From: JAGVJT01 sp964513205
Lineage (GTDB): Bacteria; Pseudomonadota; Gammaproteobacteria; Legionellales; Legionellaceae
Assembly (NCBI GenBank): GCA_964513205.1
Contig: CAZELP010000026.1
Coordinates: forward strand, 1 to 23,867
Length of the DNA stretch: 23,867 nucleotides
Direction: 5' to 3'
Position numbers and translations under genes: made by a program. The notes under the pieces are model-generated. The model was not told where the DNA came from. It worked only from the letters and a program-made list of their open reading frames with translations, and did not search any database. Below, piece by piece: positions 15,352-23,551 of this stretch (its first letter is position 1; every line of letters begins with the position of its first letter).

Positions 15352-16161
15352 TTATGGTTTTAAAATTTTATCAATCGCAACCAGTTGCTCGAGCAAAGCC
15401 GGCATATCTGCTAACGGATAACTATTGGGCCCGTCACTCAATGCTTGTTCAGGATTGGGATGCGTCTCGATAAACAATCCTGAAATCCCAACAGCAACAG
15501 CAGCTCTGGCCAAAGCCGGAACAAACTCGCGCTGACCACCAGAGCGCCCGTCTAATCCACCAGGCAATTGTAGAGAGTGTGTGGCATCATAAACAACCGG
15601 AGCACCTGTCTCTCGCATAATCTGAAGAGAGCGCATATCCGAAACCAGGTTGTTATAGCCAAATGAAACCCCTCTCTCGCATACCATAATATCTTGATTG
15701 CCGACCGCACGCGCTTTTTCAACCACATGCTTCATTTCCCAGGGTGATAGGAACTGCCCTTTTTTAATGTTAACCGGTTTTCCAAGTGCCGCGACTTTTT
15801 GTATAAAATTTGTTTGTCGACATAAAAAAGCAGGTGTTTGAAGCACGTCCACAACACTCGCTACTTCAAATAGAGGCGTATCTTCATGAACATCGGTCAA
15901 AACAGGAACGCCAATTTGTTTTTTAACTTTTTCAAGAATTGCCAAACCTTGCTCTAGTCCTGGTCCGCGATAGCTTTGTATCGAAGAGCGATTCGCCTTG
16001 TCAAAAGAAGACTTATAAATAAAAGGCAACTGCAAAGACGCACACATTTCTTTCAAATAGCCAGCTGTTTCAATTGCCAATGCCTCACTTTCAATGACGC
16101 AAGGACCTGCAATTAAAAATAAAGGGCGCTCAGAAGAGACGTCAAATCCGCATAAATTCAT
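15352..16161 (-). CDS. kdsA: 3-deoxy-D-manno-octulosonate 8-phosphate synthase
   Basis: KdsA condenses phosphoenolpyruvate with arabinose 5-phosphate to KDO-8-phosphate, the precursor of the inner-core sugar of lipopolysaccharide. At 269 residues it has normal length. Family motifs: IAGPCVIES, KSSFDKANRSS, TDVHE, VNIKKGQFLSPWEM, CERGVSFGYNNLVSDMR, DATHSLQLPGG, and ETHPNP...SDGPN. Position 21 is Cys in AGPC, where E. coli has Asn (metal-free class). Together with the His and Glu of ETH and the Asp of SDGPN this is the signature of the metal-dependent class, as in Aquifex. The start codon overlaps the pyrG stop (ATGA), so it is translationally coupled. It is the last gene of the ribA-ribH-pyrG-kdsA unit; eno, the frequent next neighbour, is absent. 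Confidence 0.97.
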   Translation of the reverse strand: MNLCGFDVSSERPLFLIAGPCVIESEALAIETAGYLKEMCASLQLPFIYKSSFDKANRSSIQSYRGPGLEQGLAILEKVKKQIGVPVLTDVHEDTPLFEVASVVDVLQTPAFLCRQTNFIQKVAALGKPVNIKKGQFLSPWEMKHVVEKARAVGNQDIMVCERGVSFGYNNLVSDMRSLQIMRETGAPVVYDATHSLQLPGGLDGRSGGQREFVPALARAAVAVGISGLFIETHPNPEQALSDGPNSYPLADMPALLEQLVAIDKILKP

Positions 16162-17795
16162 GCTTTCTCCTTTTCATGATATGTTCTTGCGGCCAAAATA
16201 AAAGCTTCGAAAAGAGGATGGCCATCACGAGGTGTCGATGTAAATTCAGGATGAAACTGACACGCAACAAACCAAGGATGAGTTTCGACCGGAAGCTCAA
16301 CCATCTCAACCAATGCGGAGTCCTCAGAACGGCCTGAAATCACAAGACCTTTTTTAATCAAAGCATCAACAAACTCTGGATTGACTTCATATCGATGACG
16401 ATGACGTTCAACACAACTCTCGTGATAAATTTCTTCGGCTTTCGTACCAGGCTCCATGCGACACAGCTGAGCACCAAGACGCATTGTGCCTCCGAGATCA
16501 CTGGACTCCGAGCGAAGATTAACTTCTCCAGTTTTGTCTGTCCATTCACTAATTAAAGCCACTACAGGATGTGTAGTCGCTTTGTTAAATTCAGTGGAGT
16601 TTGCATCTTTAAAACCGGCTACATGCCGCGCATACTCAATAACAGCGGCTTGCATTCCCAAACAGATCCCTAAGAAAGGTAAACCGTTTTCTCGGGCATA
16701 TTGGATGGACATAATTTTACCTTCAACACCACGCTCCCCAAACCCACCCGGAATAAGAAGAGCATCCAATGTTTTTAAAAGTTCAGTGCCTTGGGTTTCA
16801 ATAAACTCAGCATCAATGTACACAATTTCAACTCGTGTTTGTGTATGGATTCCGGCATGCAATAAAGCCTCATTTAATGATTTATAAGCATCACTCAATT
16901 CGATATATTTACCAACCATACCGACTTTCACGCTCGAAGTTTGTACTTGCTGCGCTTCGACAACATGTCGCCATTCACTCAAGTCAGCAGGCTGAATTGA
17001 CATCCCTAACTTACGCACCACAATTTCATCCAAACCTTGCTCATGAAGAATCAATGGAATTTGATAAATACTCTTGGCATCCTGCAAAGCGATTACAGCT
17101 TCTTTATCAACATTCGTAAACAAGGCTATCTTTGCACGATCACCACTAGAGAGCGCGCGATCACTACGACAAATGAGGACATCTGGTTGAATACCAATAG
17201 AACGAAGCTCTTTCACAGAATGTTGTGTGGGCTTGGTCTTTATTTCACCGGATGTAGGAATATAAGGAACAAGCGTCAAATGAATAAATAATGCACGCTG
17301 CGCTCCTAACTCTATTCGCATTTGACGGATTGCTTCTAAAAACGGGAGTGATTCAATGTCTCCAACAGTCCCACCTATTTCGACCATGGCCACATCAAAA
17401 CCTTCCGCTCCTTGCTTAATACAGGCTTGAATCTCATTGGTAATATGAGGAATGACTTGAACTGTTCCACCCAGATAATCTCCGCGACGCTCTTTTTTAA
17501 TGACGTTTTCGTAAATTTTTCCAGTGGTGAAATTATTCATTTTTGTCATTGTTGTGCGGACAAAACGCTCGTAATGCCCTAAATCAAGATCGGTTTCAGC
17601 CCCATCTTGTGTCACAAACACCTCACCATGCTGAAAAGGACTCATGGTCCCAGGATCAACATTGATATACGGATCAAGTTTAATTAAGGTCACGCGCAAA
17701 CCACGAGCCTCTAAAATGGCAGCCAAAGAGGCCGATGTAATCCCCTTTCCTAAAGAAGAGACAACACCACCTGTGATGAAAATATAATTGGTCAT
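16158..17795 (-). CDS. pyrG: CTP synthase
   Basis: PyrG makes CTP from UTP, ATP and glutamine in the cytoplasm. It is 545 residues, the standard length. The N-terminal amidoligase domain shows FITGGVVSSLGKG (ATP site) and KLDPYINVDPGTMSPFQHGEVFV. The C-terminal class I glutamine amidotransferase domain shows IPGGFGERG, the nucleophile elbow LGICLGMQ, and the His-Glu pair FHPEFTSTP. It follows ribH by 19 bases and overlaps kdsA by 4 bases. Nothing unusual is seen. Confidence 0.99.
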   Translation of the reverse strand: MTNYIFITGGVVSSLGKGITSASLAAILEARGLRVTLIKLDPYINVDPGTMSPFQHGEVFVTQDGAETDLDLGHYERFVRTTMTKMNNFTTGKIYENVIKKERRGDYLGGTVQVIPHITNEIQACIKQGAEGFDVAMVEIGGTVGDIESLPFLEAIRQMRIELGAQRALFIHLTLVPYIPTSGEIKTKPTQHSVKELRSIGIQPDVLICRSDRALSSGDRAKIALFTNVDKEAVIALQDAKSIYQIPLILHEQGLDEIVVRKLGMSIQPADLSEWRHVVEAQQVQTSSVKVGMVGKYIELSDAYKSLNEALLHAGIHTQTRVEIVYIDAEFIETQGTELLKTLDALLIPGGFGERGVEGKIMSIQYARENGLPFLGICLGMQAAVIEYARHVAGFKDANSTEFNKATTHPVVALISEWTDKTGEVNLRSESSDLGGTMRLGAQLCRMEPGTKAEEIYHESCVERHRHRYEVNPEFVDALIKKGLVISGRSEDSALVEMVELPVETHPWFVACQFHPEFTSTPRDGHPLFEAFILAARTYHEKEKA

Positions 17796-17814
17796 GGATT
17801 ACTCACAATCAAAG

Positions 17815-18279
17815 TTAAATATGTTTTAATGTCTGATACATCGTCACCGCGCAATCAACGGCATCATGTCCCTTATGACCATGCGCACCGCCCAATCTAT
17901 CCCATGCTTGGGCTTCATTTTCAGTTGTCAGTACACCAAAAATAACCGGAATATCAAATTTTAAAGAAACCTGGAGACACCCTTCTGAAACAGCCTGACA
18001 CACTGATTCATAATGACTGGTTTCCCCGCGGATAACAGCGCCAAGGGCAATAATAGCCCCATAAGTCTGTTTCATAGCCAAACGTTGTGCAACAAGAGGA
18101 ATTTCGACCGCACCAGGAACTTCAACCAATTTGATGTCTTTTGTTTGAAAACCATAAACAGCCAAACGCTCTAATGCGCCTTGTTTTAAAGCACTTGTAA
18201 CTTCTGAGTTAAAAAGGCTTACAACCAATGCAATCGGAAAAGAAGGCACTGTAACGTCTTCATCATCATGAATACTCAT
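17815..18279 (-). CDS. ribH: 6,7-dimethyl-8-ribityllumazine synthase
   Basis: RibH joins 5-amino-6-ribitylaminouracil and 3,4-dihydroxybutanone 4-phosphate in the penultimate step of riboflavin synthesis, usually as a 60-subunit or pentameric shell. It is 154 residues, normal length. Family motifs are VPGAVEIP, GAVIRGETSHYE, GVLTTENEAQA and the late Arg/HKG region. The start overlaps the ribA stop by one base (TAATG), showing coupled translation; pyrG follows after 19 bases. Confidence 0.97.
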   Translation of the reverse strand: MSIHDDEDVTVPSFPIALVVSLFNSEVTSALKQGALERLAVYGFQTKDIKLVEVPGAVEIPLVAQRLAMKQTYGAIIALGAVIRGETSHYESVCQAVSEGCLQVSLKFDIPVIFGVLTTENEAQAWDRLGGAHGHKGHDAVDCAVTMYQTLKHI

Positions 18280-18917
18280 TATATTTTTTCCCCTTCTAAT
18301 GCGAGCAAATGTCCAAGCTTCTCTCGTTTGACTTTAAGATAACCTAAGTTTTCCTCTGTTGGAAAACTCTCTAAGGCTATTCGTTCCTCGATGAATAAAC
18401 CATAATGAGACAGAGCCGCAACTTTCTCCGGATTATTTGTCAACAGCCGTATTGATTCAACGCCAAGATGCTTCAAAATATCGAAAGCAACTTCATAGTT
18501 GCGATTATCCACGGGCAAACCTAACTGTTCATTTGCTTCAACTGTATCAAATCCTTGTTCTTGCAAGGCATATGCCTTGAGTTTATTGGCAAGACCTATT
18601 CCACGCCCTTCTTGGCGGAGGTAAATCAAAATTCCTCCCTCCTTTGCGATTTGGGCCAATGCATCATGCAATTGAGAACCGCAATCACATTTTAATGAGC
18701 CGAATAAATCCCCCGTGACACATTCAGAATGAACACGCACCAGTGGCGTTTGCCCAACAGGACGCTTCTCTAAGATAAAATGCTCGGTTCCATCCGCTCG
18801 ACACCTAAAAACTGTCATGAAAAAATCACCATAACCTCTTAATGGTACGCGGCTTGTCGCCATTAATTCAACACCTTTCTCTGATGCTGAAGTATTTGGC
18901 TTATTTCCACTAAGCAT
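18279..18917 (-). CDS. ribA: GTP cyclohydrolase II
   Basis: RibA opens the GTP ring to release formate and pyrophosphate, the first committed step of riboflavin synthesis. The zinc cysteines are seen in HSECVTG and SLKCDCG, and the catalytic region in RQEGRGIGLANK, followed by GFDTVEANEQLG and LLTNNPEK. I chose ATG 18917 (212 residues) rather than the in-frame GTG at 18926, because GAGGTG (18924-18929) is an ideal ribosome binding site 6 bases before the ATG and the GTG is part of it. It is a stand-alone enzyme with no fused RibB (dihydroxybutanone phosphate synthase) domain. About 20 extra N-terminal residues precede the usual start. It has its own promoter just upstream. Confidence 0.96.
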   Translation of the reverse strand: MLSGNKPNTSASEKGVELMATSRVPLRGYGDFFMTVFRCRADGTEHFILEKRPVGQTPLVRVHSECVTGDLFGSLKCDCGSQLHDALAQIAKEGGILIYLRQEGRGIGLANKLKAYALQEQGFDTVEANEQLGLPVDNRNYEVAFDILKHLGVESIRLLTNNPEKVAALSHYGLFIEERIALESFPTEENLGYLKVKREKLGHLLALEGEKI

Positions 18918-18946
18918 TTTTTTCACCTCGTATTACGAAAGGCCAT

Positions 18947-18975
18947 ATTATAGCCGATTCAAACAGGAATCCCAA
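18947..18975 (-). promoter_or_regulatory. sigma70 promoter of ribA-ribH-pyrG-kdsA
   Basis: On the minus strand TTGGGA (18975-18970) is followed after exactly 17 bases by a perfect TATAAT (18952-18947), 30 bases before the ribA start codon. It lies in the 61-base gap after ribD and should drive the downstream unit separately from ribD. No FMN riboswitch could fit between it and ribA. Confidence 0.7.
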
Positions 18976-18978
18976 CGG

Positions 18979-20031
18979 TTAACTCCACTCAAAAGTTGCT
19001 AGCATGTTATCTCCCAACGCTTGGCAGCTAGCTTGGTGTGGATTTTGAAAAAAATTCACATCATTGTATAAGCTCAAACCGTCAGGAAGAATGCGAGGAA
19101 CCAGATAAATATGAGTAGTTTGAACCAAGTTCTGATGATGCAAAGCGCAAAATAACTCCGCTCCAGCTTCAACCCAAACATCATGAAAGCCCAATCCACC
19201 GAGATGAATTAAAAGTGCATCTAAATCCAATCCTCGATCCGTTTTAGGCAATTGATAAGTTTCTATTGTTGATAAAAAAGGAGGAGGAGTATGCTGTTCA
19301 CCATGGTAAATCAAACATCTAGACGCTGTTTTATAAAGATGTGCATCTCCACGAAGTATCCCCTGTCTATCCAAAATTGCAACTGTTTTTGATATTTCTC
19401 GCCCATCAGGCAATCGAGCATTTAACAAAGGATTATCCTGATTAACCGTTTTTGCTGTGGTCAAAATCACATCGGTATGCTGGCGATTTTCATGTGTAAA
19501 AACAGAACATTCAGCGTTCGACAACTGCAATCGTTTACCATATGCACCCGCAATTTTCCCATCAAGAGTCTGGGCTATTTTAGCCGTAACCCAAGGACGC
19601 TTTGTGCTAACCCAGTGGTGATAACTACGATAGAATTTTGTAATTTCAGACATGGGGTAAAAAAGAACATCAATACCATGCTGACGAAGCCGTTCTGGCG
19701 TCTTATTTTCAGAAACAACCGGATTGGGATCTGCATATCCATAAACCACTCGTTTGATGCGTTTTTCTATTAAAATATCCAAACAAGGTGGCGTCTTGCC
19801 CCAATGATTACAAGGCTCTAACGTCACATAAATGGTCAAGTCGGTGCAATCAGTTGATAAAGACTCGAGCAACTTTCGCTCTGCGTGCAAAGAACCCGCG
19901 CCAGAATGAAAGGCTTGTGCTATAATGGCATGGTTGCGAACTGCAACTGCACCAACAGCAGGATTGGGCGCGCATTGGCCTCGTCCTAACCAAGCTTGCT
20001 TGAGTGCAGCCAGCATAAAGTGTTCGTGCAT
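18979..20031 (-). CDS. ribD: bifunctional riboflavin deaminase/reductase
   Basis: RibD deaminates the pyrimidine product of GTP cyclohydrolase II and then reduces its ribosyl side chain. The N-terminal deaminase domain (about 1-140) has the zinc site HAERKLLES and LEPCNHWGKTPPC. The C-terminal reductase domain (about 150-350) starts RPWVTAKIAQTLDGKIA and ends with VEAGAELFCALHHQ, as in the family. At 350 residues the length is normal, but the reductase domain is divergent: TTAKTVNQDNPLLNARL replaces the usual glycine-rich GTV...DDP form. It is divergent to bepA and 61 bases upstream of ribA. ribE and ribB are not in the window. Confidence 0.93.
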   Translation of the reverse strand: MHEHFMLAALKQAWLGRGQCAPNPAVGAVAVRNHAIIAQAFHSGAGSLHAERKLLESLSTDCTDLTIYVTLEPCNHWGKTPPCLDILIEKRIKRVVYGYADPNPVVSENKTPERLRQHGIDVLFYPMSEITKFYRSYHHWVSTKRPWVTAKIAQTLDGKIAGAYGKRLQLSNAECSVFTHENRQHTDVILTTAKTVNQDNPLLNARLPDGREISKTVAILDRQGILRGDAHLYKTASRCLIYHGEQHTPPPFLSTIETYQLPKTDRGLDLDALLIHLGGLGFHDVWVEAGAELFCALHHQNLVQTTHIYLVPRILPDGLSLYNDVNFFQNPHQASCQALGDNMLATFEWS

Positions 20032-20040
20032 GAATTAACC

Positions 20041-20055
20041 ACCCTTGAAAAGGGT
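20041..20055. repeat. short palindrome between divergent ribD and bepA
   Basis: ACCCTT-GAA-AAGGGT is a perfect 6-base-pair inverted repeat with a 3-base loop, 10 bases before ribD and 44 bases before bepA. TTGAAA within it could serve as a -35 element for bepA, but no convincing -10 follows. It may be an operator or just part of the ribD ribosome-binding region (AAGGGTGG on the minus strand). Confidence 0.4.
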
Positions 20056-20098
20056 CTTATTGTATCAAATTATTCAATTTTTGAGTAGAGGCATTGGC

Positions 20099-21481
20099 AT
20101 GTGGATCAAAGTGACATCCCTCTTTTTGAGTACAAGTCTCATGATGACCTCGATGAGCTATGCTTTTTCACCTTATTCTAATCGAGAACTTGATCAACTG
20201 GAAAAAGAATTTGTTGAACAAATTAATCAATCTCCATTGATTATTCGAGATCCCCTTGCAAAACAATATATCTCTCACTTGGGTGAGCGTTTAGCCCAAC
20301 ATGGCGGGCTCGCAAATCCTGACTTTTTTATTGTCAAATCAGATGAAATCAATGCATTTGCAGGCCCTGGAGGACACATTGGGGTTAACACGCGATTAAT
20401 TTTGGCCAGTGATAATGAAAGTGAACTCGCTGGCGTCATGGCTCACGAGATGGCACACGTTCGATTGCATCACTTGTATCGCATGCTCGAACATGAAAAG
20501 CAAATGAAAGTACCGATGTTGGCCTCTTTACTTGCCGCCATTGCGCTTGGAGTTGTCAATCCGGCCATGGGAACAGGTGCACTGATCGCAACATTGGGAG
20601 GATTTGCACAAAGCGACATTAATTTCGTCCGCTCGAACGAGAAAGAAGCCGATAGAATTGGGGTTGACGTGCTCAGTAAATCAGGGCTAGATCCCAGAGG
20701 AATGGCCAATTTTTTTAAGAAAATGCAACTGAATACTCGGTATTACTACACAGACAACGTCCCTGCTATTTTGCGTACTCACCCCATCGACGCAGACCGA
20801 ATTGCAGAAACTGAAAATCGAACCGCTTCTATGAAAATACCTCATCAGCAAGACGAGCTAGATTATCAACTGTTCAAAACACTCATTCATGCCGAAGTTC
20901 TTACAGACAATAGAACCGCACTAGAGTATTACAAAAACTGCTCGGAAAAAACAAAAAAAATCACCTGTCGATTTGGTTATGCGTTGGTCTTAATGAATAT
21001 CAATCAGTTCAATCAGGCTGAAACTATACTCACCGAACTCAGTCTCGAAGCTCCGAATAACCTAACCATCGCAATCACGCTTTCTCGCGCTCAAAATGCC
21101 AATCAACACGCAAAAATCTCGATGGAAAAATTAGAAACATTACTGACTATTCATCCTGACAATTATGCCCTTCTGACTGCTTTTGCAGAAAGTGCCATGA
21201 GCGCAAATGAGCATGAAAAGGCCGTGTCTATTCTATTAAAAACCAGCCGTTTATTTCCTCGTGATCTGGCTATCTGTGAGTCGCTCGCTCGAGCACAAGC
21301 CAACAATCAGCACAAAAATTATGCGTACTTCACAGCCGCACAATGCCAGCTCCTGCAAGGACAACGTAAAGAAGCCAAAAGACTATTAAAACTCGCACAA
21401 AAACTTAATAAAGATGATTTGTACTTGAAAGCAAGAATAGAAGCGAAACTTGATGAACTAAACGATGAAAACGAAAAATAG
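20099..21481 (+). CDS. bepA: periplasmic M48 metalloprotease with TPR domain, BepA-like
   Basis: BepA (YfgC) is a periplasmic zinc protease and chaperone that helps assemble LptD and clears stalled outer-membrane proteins. The ATG at 20099 (460 residues) is preferred over the in-frame TTG at 20045, because GAGG (20088-20091) is 7 bases before it and a clean signal peptide then begins (MWIKVTSLFLSTSL, ending MSYAF). The M48 domain shows FAGPGGHIGVNTRLI, the zinc motif HEMAH (His116-Glu117...His120), the third ligand Glu183 in EKEADRIG, and RTHPIDADRI containing the BepA plug histidine. From about residue 265 helical TPR units follow (ALEYYKNC, NQFNQAETILTEL, HEKAVSILLKTSRLFP, GQRKEAKRLLKLAQ). 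It is monocistronic and convergent with lpxA. Confidence 0.93.
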   Translation: MWIKVTSLFLSTSLMMTSMSYAFSPYSNRELDQLEKEFVEQINQSPLIIRDPLAKQYISHLGERLAQHGGLANPDFFIVKSDEINAFAGPGGHIGVNTRLILASDNESELAGVMAHEMAHVRLHHLYRMLEHEKQMKVPMLASLLAAIALGVVNPAMGTGALIATLGGFAQSDINFVRSNEKEADRIGVDVLSKSGLDPRGMANFFKKMQLNTRYYYTDNVPAILRTHPIDADRIAETENRTASMKIPHQQDELDYQLFKTLIHAEVLTDNRTALEYYKNCSEKTKKITCRFGYALVLMNINQFNQAETILTELSLEAPNNLTIAITLSRAQNANQHAKISMEKLETLLTIHPDNYALLTAFAESAMSANEHEKAVSILLKTSRLFPRDLAICESLARAQANNQHKNYAYFTAAQCQLLQGQRKEAKRLLKLAQKLNKDDLYLKARIEAKLDELNDENEK

Positions 21482-21520
21482 AAAACGTCACTTATATCGT
21501 ATCGCTTGTTTTGTTGACGG

Positions 21521-21559
21521 AAGCGAACTTTCACACACTACACGGTGTGAAGTTCGCTT
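21521..21559. terminator. bidirectional terminator between bepA and lpxA
   Basis: AAGCGAACT (21521-21529) pairs with AGTTCGCTT (21551-21559), and TCACAC (21531-21536) pairs with GTGTGA (21545-21550), giving 15 base pairs with one bulged T and an 8-base loop. On the plus strand it runs into CTTTAT. Located between convergent stops, it probably serves both genes. Confidence 0.8.
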
Positions 21560-21574
21560 TATCACGCGAGCAAA

Positions 21575-22348
21575 TTAACGCATGATACCTCGTACTGATT
21601 GATTTAAGCCATCTATCAGCAATTGAACTTCAGGACATTCCGGCAACATCATCTCCAACTCGGCAACAGCCTGCTGAACAGTCAGTCCTTTTCTGAAAAT
21701 GACTTTGTAAGCACGACGAATCATATCCACAGCCTGAGAAGAAAATCCACGACGCTTCAAGCCAACAGTATTGATGCCACAACAAGGAGCGGATAAATGA
21801 CCAGCGACCATGACGTAAGGCAACACATCCTTTGAAGCGTACGTTGCTCGAGCGATAAATGCATGAGCACCAACCGTACAAAATTGATGTACTGCTGAAT
21901 ACCCACCAATCTGCGCATAATCATGAACGACCACATGTCCAGATAAAGCAGAGTAACTCACCATGGTCACGTTGTTTCCAAGCATACAATCATGCCCAAT
22001 ATGGGTATAAGCCATCAAAAAATTTCGATCGCCAATACGGGTTAACCCTCCGCCTTTCACGGTTCCTCGGCTAATCATACAATACTCACGAATGATATTC
22101 TCATCGCCAATTTCAAGCCGAGTCATTTCACCCTGATATTTGATGTCTTGAGGAACATCTCCCAAAGAAGAAAATTGAAAAATTTTATTGTTTTTACCTA
22201 TTTTGGTCTCACCTTCAATGACAACATGTGGACCAATCCAAGTTCCCTCTCCTATTTCGACTCCTTCTCCTACGATAGTCCCTGCTCCTATCGTAACGCC
22301 CTCAGCAATACGCGCAGAGGGATGAATAATGGCGTGTTGACTAATCAT
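21575..22348 (-). CDS. lpxA: UDP-N-acetylglucosamine acyltransferase
   Basis: LpxA transfers a 3-hydroxyacyl chain from acyl carrier protein to UDP-GlcNAc, the first step of lipid A synthesis. It is 257 residues. Hexapeptide repeats of the left-handed beta-helix fill the first two thirds (IIHPSARIAEGVTIGAGTI onward); the catalytic histidine lies in YTHIGHD; GDVPQDIKYQGE and the C-terminal helical domain (VGLKRRGFSSQAVDMIRRAYK) are typical. The segment MVSYSALSGHV differs from the E. coli-type ANNATLAGHV. It overlaps the end of fabZ by 8 bases, so the pair is cotranscribed; lpxB does not follow. Confidence 0.97.
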   Translation of the reverse strand: MISQHAIIHPSARIAEGVTIGAGTIVGEGVEIGEGTWIGPHVVIEGETKIGKNNKIFQFSSLGDVPQDIKYQGEMTRLEIGDENIIREYCMISRGTVKGGGLTRIGDRNFLMAYTHIGHDCMLGNNVTMVSYSALSGHVVVHDYAQIGGYSAVHQFCTVGAHAFIARATYASKDVLPYVMVAGHLSAPCCGINTVGLKRRGFSSQAVDMIRRAYKVIFRKGLTVQQAVAELEMMLPECPEVQLLIDGLNQSVRGIMR

Positions 22349-22799
22349 TGCGTTTCACTTCCTTAGCGGCACTCATCAAATCAGCAGAACAAGCAAGCTT
22401 TTCATCTACATAAGCTTCTGCATGCATCTTCCAAAAATCACGTTTTTGCGTTTCAAGTTTGACCTGCAAGCGAAGTTGATCTCCCGGGGTCACAATTTGC
22501 TTAAATTTAGCATTATCAATACTGGCAAAAAAATAAATAAATCGATGCCCTTCACTCGCACTTCGAGATAAATCTGACAGTATTCCACAAGCCTGTGCCA
22601 ATGCCTCAAGCATCAACACTCCGGGCATAATTGGATTACCAGGAAAATGCCCTTGGAAGAAAGGCTCGTTAATGGTCACATTTTTTATGGCGGTTAAATA
22701 ATCAAAGGGTTTGTAATCAATCACACGATCAACTAGTAAAAATGGATAACGATGTGGCAAAAGGCTCATAATATGGTTGATATCTACATTTTGACTCAT
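22341..22799 (-). CDS. fabZ: 3-hydroxyacyl-ACP dehydratase
   Basis: FabZ dehydrates 3-hydroxyacyl-ACP in fatty-acid elongation and shares its substrate with LpxA, so it balances phospholipid against lipid A synthesis. It is 152 residues. Hot-dog-fold motifs: LLPHRYPFLLVDRV, GHFPGNPIMPGVLMLEALAQ with the active-site His and Glu, and FKQIVTPGDQLRL. It is followed by lpxA with an 8-base overlap. The usual upstream neighbour lpxD is missing, and a terminator separates it from skp. Confidence 0.97.
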   Translation of the reverse strand: MSQNVDINHIMSLLPHRYPFLLVDRVIDYKPFDYLTAIKNVTINEPFFQGHFPGNPIMPGVLMLEALAQACGILSDLSRSASEGHRFIYFFASIDNAKFKQIVTPGDQLRLQVKLETQKRDFWKMHAEAYVDEKLACSADLMSAAKEVKRND

Positions 22800-22818
22800 G
22801 ATTTGCCTTGTTTAAATG

Positions 22819-22842
22819 GAAAAATAGCCCGCATAGGCGGGC
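22819..22842 (-). terminator. rho-independent terminator between skp and fabZ
   Basis: On the minus strand GCCCGC-CTAT-GCGGGC (22842-22827) is followed by TATTTTT (22826-22820): a GC-rich 6-base-pair stem, 4-base loop and T tract. It stands 30 bases after the skp stop and about 20 bases before the fabZ start. At least part of skp transcription should end here. Confidence 0.85.
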
Positions 22843-22871
22843 ATATAATTGAACTATATGAGATTGGGCGA

Positions 22872-23372
22872 TTAGCCAATTTCTTTCATCACTTTGTCAG
22901 TGACGTCTAACTTATCAACACTGAAAGGAGCGGCATCTTTTTGGAAGACCAAGTCATAAGATTCTTTCTGTGCAACTTTAGCAATGGCTGTGCGTATTTT
23001 GTTATAGAAGTCTTCCATTGCTTCGTTATGAGCGGTGCTCAATTCTTGCTGGTACTGTTGACCTTCTCGTTCAAATTGCTGCTGAGTTGAAACGATTTTT
23101 CTCTCTAAGTCTTTACGCTGAGTCGCACTCATAACAGCGCTGTCTCGCTTAAATTTTTCCATATCTCTTTTCAAACCCTCTTCCATCACCACCAATTTAT
23201 CACGGCGAGGCTTGAATTCTTTTTCTAATTTATCTTGAATAGCTTTCATCTGGGAAGAAGTCTGCATGATTTTTTGCAAATCAACCACACCTATCTTCGC
23301 GCCCTCTGCCCATGCACTGCTACCAACGACAAGGAAAACCAGCGCGAAAAGAACGCTACTAATTCGTTTCAT
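22872..23372 (-). CDS. skp: periplasmic chaperone Skp/OmpH
   Basis: Skp (OmpH) is a trimeric periplasmic chaperone that carries unfolded outer-membrane proteins to the BAM complex. It is 166 residues. A clear signal peptide (MKRISSVLFALVFLVVGSSAWA, shown here in two parts: basic start and hydrophobic core, cleaved after AWA) precedes KIGVVDLQKIMQTS, the conserved first strand, and a long charged coiled coil at about residues 45-125, ending YDLVFQKDAAPF. CAGGAGT (23381-23387) is the ribosome binding site. bamA is not upstream: the gene is headed by a 224-base gap and divergent tRNA genes. Confidence 0.95.
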   Translation of the reverse strand: MKRISSVLFALVFLVVGSSAWAEGAKIGVVDLQKIMQTSSQMKAIQDKLEKEFKPRRDKLVVMEEGLKRDMEKFKRDSAVMSATQRKDLERKIVSTQQQFEREGQQYQQELSTAHNEAMEDFYNKIRTAIAKVAQKESYDLVFQKDAAPFSVDKLDVTDKVMKEIG

Positions 23373-23551
23373 GATTTTTTACTCCTGATTCAAAGACTTA
23401 AGTAAGATCGCCCAAGTTTCGTAGTATCAGCTACAATCCCGTTTGATTGGCTACAAATCCTAGCACAAATTATTTCATCTTGCGATAACCTAAAATCAAA
23501 AAGGTATAACAAAAATTAAAAAATTAATCACAAGATGAGTGATAAAAATGC

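Noticed and set aside
23392..23421. Sigma-E-like promoter for skp (GAAACTT, 16 bases, GTCTTT)
   Set aside because: The predicted transcription start would fall within the skp ribosome binding site, and the -10 match is poor.
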